This document shows, in pieces, positions 41,738 to 42,042 of a stretch of DNA of 42,042 nt. Numbering within the stretch: the first letter of the stretch is position 1; every line of letters begins with the position of its first letter. The translations under genes were made by a program, and so were the position numbers. The stretch comes from an uncultured Bacilli bacterium (GTDB taxonomy: Bacteria > Bacillota_I > Bacilli_A > RF39 > UBA660), in assembly GCA_948497845.1 (NCBI GenBank), contig CAOOMX010000007.1:1604-43645 (forward strand), read 5' to 3'. The notes under the pieces were generated by a model. The model searched no databases, was not told the origin of the DNA, and worked only from the letters and a program-made list of their open reading frames with translations.

Positions 41738-42042
41738 ATGAGTATTATTAAAACATTTAATTCTGAAAAAGAATTATATAATGAATATCCTAAAACAAAA
41801 TATTTTAAACTCCAAGACATCTTTAATGATTATTGGGAGTATTTTTTAAATTATGCTGATAATAATGACTTAACTATTCGCTCTGTTGTTAAACGAGATG
41901 TAACTCGCATGATGCTTTGTAAATCTCCTTCTCTTGGATATTCTACTTATATTTGTCCTGATTGCAACAATGTTCTTCACGTCTACAATACTTGTAAATC
42001 TAGATTTTGTAATTCTTGTGGTATCAAATATGCTAAACAACG
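41738..42042 (+). CDS. IS91-family transposase, N-terminal part
   Basis: Starts MSIIKTFNSEKELYN and runs beyond the window edge (101 codons seen). The N-terminal zinc-binding domain has CPDCNNVLHVYNTC then RFCNSCG, as in IS91/ISCR-type HUH transposases. The catalytic part lies outside the window. The preceding hairpin fits an IS91-type end. Confidence 0.8.
   Translation, partial: MSIIKTFNSEKELYNEYPKTKYFKLQDIFNDYWEYFLNYADNNDLTIRSVVKRDVTRMMLCKSPSLGYSTYICPDCNNVLHVYNTCKSRFCNSCGIKYAKQ

Noticed and set aside
1..42042. tRNA gene as integration target
   Set aside because: No cloverleaf sequence was found at either element end; the target is protein coding.

Overview
The window is a very AT-rich, low-GC Bacillota-type segment. 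TGG encodes Trp and TGA is a normal stop, so this is the standard bacterial code and not a mycoplasma code. Shine-Dalgarno sites are strong (AGGAGG, AGGTGG), and the large surface protein (NPCBM, transglutaminase-like, discoidin and Ig-like domains) resembles proteins of gut Bacillota such as Erysipelotrichia and their relatives. The taxon is inferred. No rRNA, tRNA or CRISPR array was seen.

Layout. (1) Positions 1-10157 form a minus-strand defence region: a type I restriction-modification hsdR-hsdM pair with hsdS not in view, an Abi_2/AbiF HEPN gene followed by a structured RNA, a metallophosphoesterase, and a Hachiman pair (hamA-hamB). (2) Positions 10158-25687 are integrative element A (about 15.5 kb). 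It carries a KAP NTPase, a large serine recombinase with small coupled ORFs and an attenuator-like leader, and a six-gene operon encoding Fic, a MORC/paraMORC GHKL ATPase, a Z1 helicase, a DUF4420 PD-(D/E)XK protein, AIPR and a C5-cytosine methylase. AbiEi/AbiEii and TnpV complete it. (3) Positions 25915-35204 are integrative element B (about 9.3 kb). It has a 704-residue serine recombinase at its left end, an HUH-type Rep/relaxase, an FtsK/TcpA-like translocase, small accessory genes, two paralogous lipoproteins and a divergent ribbon-helix-helix regulator. (4) Positions 35205-42042 hold flanking genes: a lipoprotein, a 1610-residue surface protein, a conserved Cys-containing protein, and the start of an IS91-family transposase.

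The central observation is that both elements interrupt the same N-acetylmuramoyl-L-alanine amidase (Amidase_3) gene. Its first 15 codons lie at 35202-35246 and end in DPGH. The middle lies at 25685-25917, from HGG to NHINAGG. A short third piece reading GAEFIY lies at 10142-10160. Removing each element at its shared core (CAT for B, AGG for A) restores an in-frame amidase through DPGHGG and NHINAGGGAEFIY. At each element the two ends form inverted arms, as expected of a serine-recombinase attP (18/20 matches for A, 14/18 for B). The amidase frame stops two codons after GAEFIY, so the rest of the gene is missing or displaced. A third element carrying the Hachiman/AbiF/type I region is possible but unproven.

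Functionally the window is a stack of anti-phage systems, much of it carried by site-specific elements accumulated in one gene. Element B has a replication/transfer-like module with a GC-rich hairpin cluster between ftsK and rep, placed as the Tn916 oriT is. Element A has no recognisable relaxase and may depend on helpers. Several defence promoters share an extended -10 (TGn-TATAAT).
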